NCBI GenBank assembly: GCA_014762485.1
Contig: JABURU010000201.1
Location: 1 to 6,950 of the forward strand
Length of the DNA stretch: 6,950 bases
DNA from: Gammaproteobacteria bacterium
GTDB taxonomy: Bacteria > Pseudomonadota > Gammaproteobacteria > Thiohalospirales > Thiohalospiraceae
Direction of reading: 5' to 3'
Position 1 is the stretch's first letter, and each line of letters starts with the position of its first letter. Under the pieces are notes generated by a model that ran no database searches, was not told where the DNA came from, and saw only the letters and a program-made list of their open reading frames with translations. Of the stretch, positions 5,376 through 6,950 are shown piece by piece. The position numbers and the translations under genes were made by a program.

Positions 5376-5762
5376 TTAGAAGATCGAGGCACCAAAAATT
5401 TTTACTTCACCCTTGTCATAACCCAGTACCAGGCGGCCTAACCATTCACCGGCCTTCTTGGTGCTGCGTATGCGGTATAGCACCGTCACATGCTCACCAC
5501 GGCGAATCGTGCCCAGGTAGTCATAATTGGAATCCAGGCTACGGGTGAGATCACTTTTGGCGAATTGCTTACCCACTTCTACCTCGTTGAGGCCGCGAAG
5601 CAGATCAGCGGAAAAATTACGGGTAAATTTACCGTACTGGCCTTCGTTGGAATATTTAATCAGGTCATCCCACATTGGATGGGCGATAGCCAGCAGTTCA
5701 TCATCCGGCATATTGATGATATTTGGCATTTCTTCTGTAGTTGCGGTTGCTTCGGTAGTCAT
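5376..5762 (-). CDS. Conserved-looking hypothetical protein, 128 aa, possibly NTF2-like fold
   Basis: I cannot assign a family firmly. After a Thr/Ala/Glu-rich tail of about 12 residues comes a helical segment, DDELLAIAHPMWDDLIKYSN, then YGKFTRNFSADLLRGL. The beta-rich C-terminal half includes LGTIRRGEHVTVLYRIRS, GEWLGRLVLGY and KIFGASIF. The order 'work-load helix, y.kF...fs..l, then strands ending in a hydrophobic tail' resembles NTF2-like DUF3887/DUF4019-type domains; this is pattern resemblance only. There is no signal peptide, membrane segment or cysteine. The start at 5762 has a weak AGAAG 9 bases upstream; a second Met at residue 12 is a possible alternative. It is the first gene after the aprA terminator and heads the FKBP-HIT-54-aa set, so its promoter should lie at about 5763-5851, where I see only weak candidates. 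Confidence 0.8.
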   Translation of the reverse strand: MTTEATATTEEMPNIINMPDDELLAIAHPMWDDLIKYSNEGQYGKFTRNFSADLLRGLNEVEVGKQFAKSDLTRSLDSNYDYLGTIRRGEHVTVLYRIRSTKKAGEWLGRLVLGYDKGEVKIFGASIF

Positions 5763-5851
5763 ATTGTTACTTCTAATATTCTAAACAATCAGGCTTCTAG
5801 TTAAGCAAAATACAGATTCCTAAACAAGGCCTAAAAATGCTTTTATAGTGT

Positions 5852-5897
5852 AAAAGAAAACACCAGCAACCCCTTTAAAAACAAGAAGTTACTGGTG
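5852..5897 (-). terminator. Rho-independent terminator of aprA
   Basis: On the minus strand a 10-bp stem (5897-5888 with 5870-5861, one G-T pair) is followed by TTTTCTTTT (5860-5852). It begins 25 bases past the aprA stop. It separates aprA from the 128-aa gene, although partial read-through is possible. Confidence 0.85.
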
Positions 5898-5921
5898 CTT
5901 CTATACCATAGGACTGGCTAC

Positions 5922-6950
5922 TTACTGGCCTTTGGCTTTCAGTTCAGCCAGGGCCTTATCCTCGATGTCACCTACCAGGTGATACAGAGGCGCCTTTTCC
6001 ATGGTGTATTCGCCGGTCTGAGGATCACGACGAGAAACGGTCAGTACGTGCCAGTTCTCATCATCCAGACGCATTACGTCACCACGGTAGTAGTAACCAG
6101 GCCAACGAGTTTCCTTACGGAACAGGGTGTGATGGAACACGGCCTCAGAGGTCTTATGGCGGTGCTTCACTTCCCATGCACGCAGCAGCTCGTGAGTATC
6201 GGCGGCACCGATCTTCTCCAGGTCTTCTTCGAGGATCTTCATCTTCTTCAGACCGATGTTGAGCAGCTTTTCATTGGTCATGTAGCTAACGGTTACACCA
6301 CCACAGTACTCATCCATCAGCTTCTGCAGACGGTCAAGTGCTTGACGTGGGTTGATGTAGTTAGGGTTAACGCTACCGGCAGTGATCTCGTTGCGGTATA
6401 CCTTGTAGTGTTCCAGAGGCTTGAAGATCTCGGCCTTACGGTCGTTGATCTGCTTGTCTGAAACACGGATACCTTCGGCCTTACCGTCGTCGATATACTT
6501 ACATGCCGCCTTGGCAGCAATACGACCTTCGGTGAAGGAACCGGAAGAGAAGGCGTGAGGTGTACCACCCACCGCATCACCGGCACCGAACAGACCTTCT
6601 ACGGTAGTCATACGGTTGTAGCCCCAGAAGTACTCATCAGGAGAGATATCTTCAGGACCGGAACACCATGCACCACAACCGGTGGCGTGTGAACCCATTA
6701 CGTATGGCTCAGAGGTAGTCAGCTCTGGGTTTTCGTTCTTCGGATCGACGTCGGTAGCGGCCCACAGTACCGCCTGACCTACGGTCATACCGAGGAAGTT
6801 GTGCCAGCCAATCTCTTCCAGATGCGGATCCTGGAAGGCTTCCATGGTGATCATGTGGATAGGACCACGACCGGCATTTACCTCAGAGATAAACGCGTGG
6901 TTACGCAGACAGGTAGGAATCGGACGGTGAGAAACGTGAGACGCTTCGAT
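5922..6950 (-). CDS. aprA: Adenylylsulfate reductase alpha subunit, C-terminal half (start outside window)
   Basis: The frame is open to the window edge, giving the last 342 residues of a protein normally about 620-650 residues long. AprA is the FAD subunit of the AprAB heterodimer, which interconverts APS with sulfite plus AMP in the cytoplasm. It runs reductively in sulfate reducers and oxidatively in many sulfur oxidisers. Diagnostic segments are NAGRGPIHMITMEAF (about residues 25-39), SHATGCGAWCSGPED (about 86-100) and the flavoprotein C-terminal FAD motif GLFGAGDAVGGTPHAFSSG (about 119-137), then EGRIAAKAA and the long helical C-terminal domain (e.g. MDEYCGGVTVSYMTNEKL). Codon use suggests high expression. 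aprB normally lies directly upstream, which would be beyond position 6950. A strong terminator follows the stop. Identity is very secure; the direction of catalysis cannot be told from this half alone, although the gammaproteobacterial setting favours sulfur oxidation. Confidence 0.97.
   Translation of the reverse strand: MEASHVSHRPIPTCLRNHAFISEVNAGRGPIHMITMEAFQDPHLEEIGWHNFLGMTVGQAVLWAATDVDPKNENPELTTSEPYVMGSHATGCGAWCSGPEDISPDEYFWGYNRMTTVEGLFGAGDAVGGTPHAFSSGSFTEGRIAAKAACKYIDDGKAEGIRVSDKQINDRKAEIFKPLEHYKVYRNEITAGSVNPNYINPRQALDRLQKLMDEYCGGVTVSYMTNEKLLNIGLKKMKILEEDLEKIGAADTHELLRAWEVKHRHKTSEAVFHHTLFRKETRWPGYYYRGDVMRLDDENWHVLTVSRRDPQTGEYTMEKAPLYHLVGDIEDKALAELKAKGQ

Noticed and set aside
5895..6461. 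Plus-strand open frame of 188 codons
   Set aside because: It is wholly antisense to aprA and its terminator; the aprA frame is unmistakable and the frame arises from biased codon use.
1..6950. CRISPR array, tRNA or rRNA genes
   Set aside because: No regularly spaced direct repeats, no cloverleaf-like segments with conserved T-loop sequences, and no rRNA-like stretches were seen.

Overview
The window most likely comes from a sulfur-metabolising gammaproteobacterium, probably a chemolithotrophic sulfur oxidiser. The evidence is a clear adenylylsulfate reductase alpha subunit (aprA) at the right edge, codon use of moderate G+C, and a block of intergenic repeat sequence of a kind I recall from many gammaproteobacteria. 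The species cannot be named from this sequence alone.

Left part (1-1371, + strand): the C-terminal part of a large SMC/MukB/SbcC-like ATPase. It has a coiled coil, an SGGQ ABC signature and a Walker B/D-loop. It resembles the JetC/MksB subunit of Wadjet/MksBEF-type systems, but no partner gene is visible downstream. It meets a convergent minus-strand gene at 1546-2580, a FemAB/CelD-like GNAT acyltransferase. That gene has a near-consensus promoter so close to its ATG that the transcript would be nearly leaderless. A 60-bp nested inverted repeat lies over its stop codon.

Middle part (2581-3992): about 640 bases with no credible gene, packed with inverted repeats and matching what I remember of a dispersed gammaproteobacterial intergenic repeat. 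Next to it is an AT-rich, unrecognised 255-aa gene (3225-3992, minus). Together they look like acquired accessory DNA placed against the sulfur locus. A strong minus-strand terminator (4039-4077) separates the two regions.

Right part (4101-6950, all minus strand): aprA (C-terminal 342 aa) ends in its own Rho-independent terminator. It is followed by a compact four-gene set: a 128-aa unknown protein, a SlyD-like FKBP prolyl isomerase, a HIT-family nucleotide hydrolase/transferase and a 54-aa small protein with an excellent ribosome-binding site. That set ends at the 4039-4077 terminator. AprA works in the APS/sulfite step of dissimilatory sulfur metabolism. The prolyl isomerase (folding) and the HIT protein (adenylyl-nucleotide chemistry) could plausibly support it, but this is inference from position only.

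The most interesting items are the 54-aa gene in the apr neighbourhood, the AT-rich gene with a possible HEPN-like motif, the orphan-looking JetC-like ATPase and the structured repeat block.
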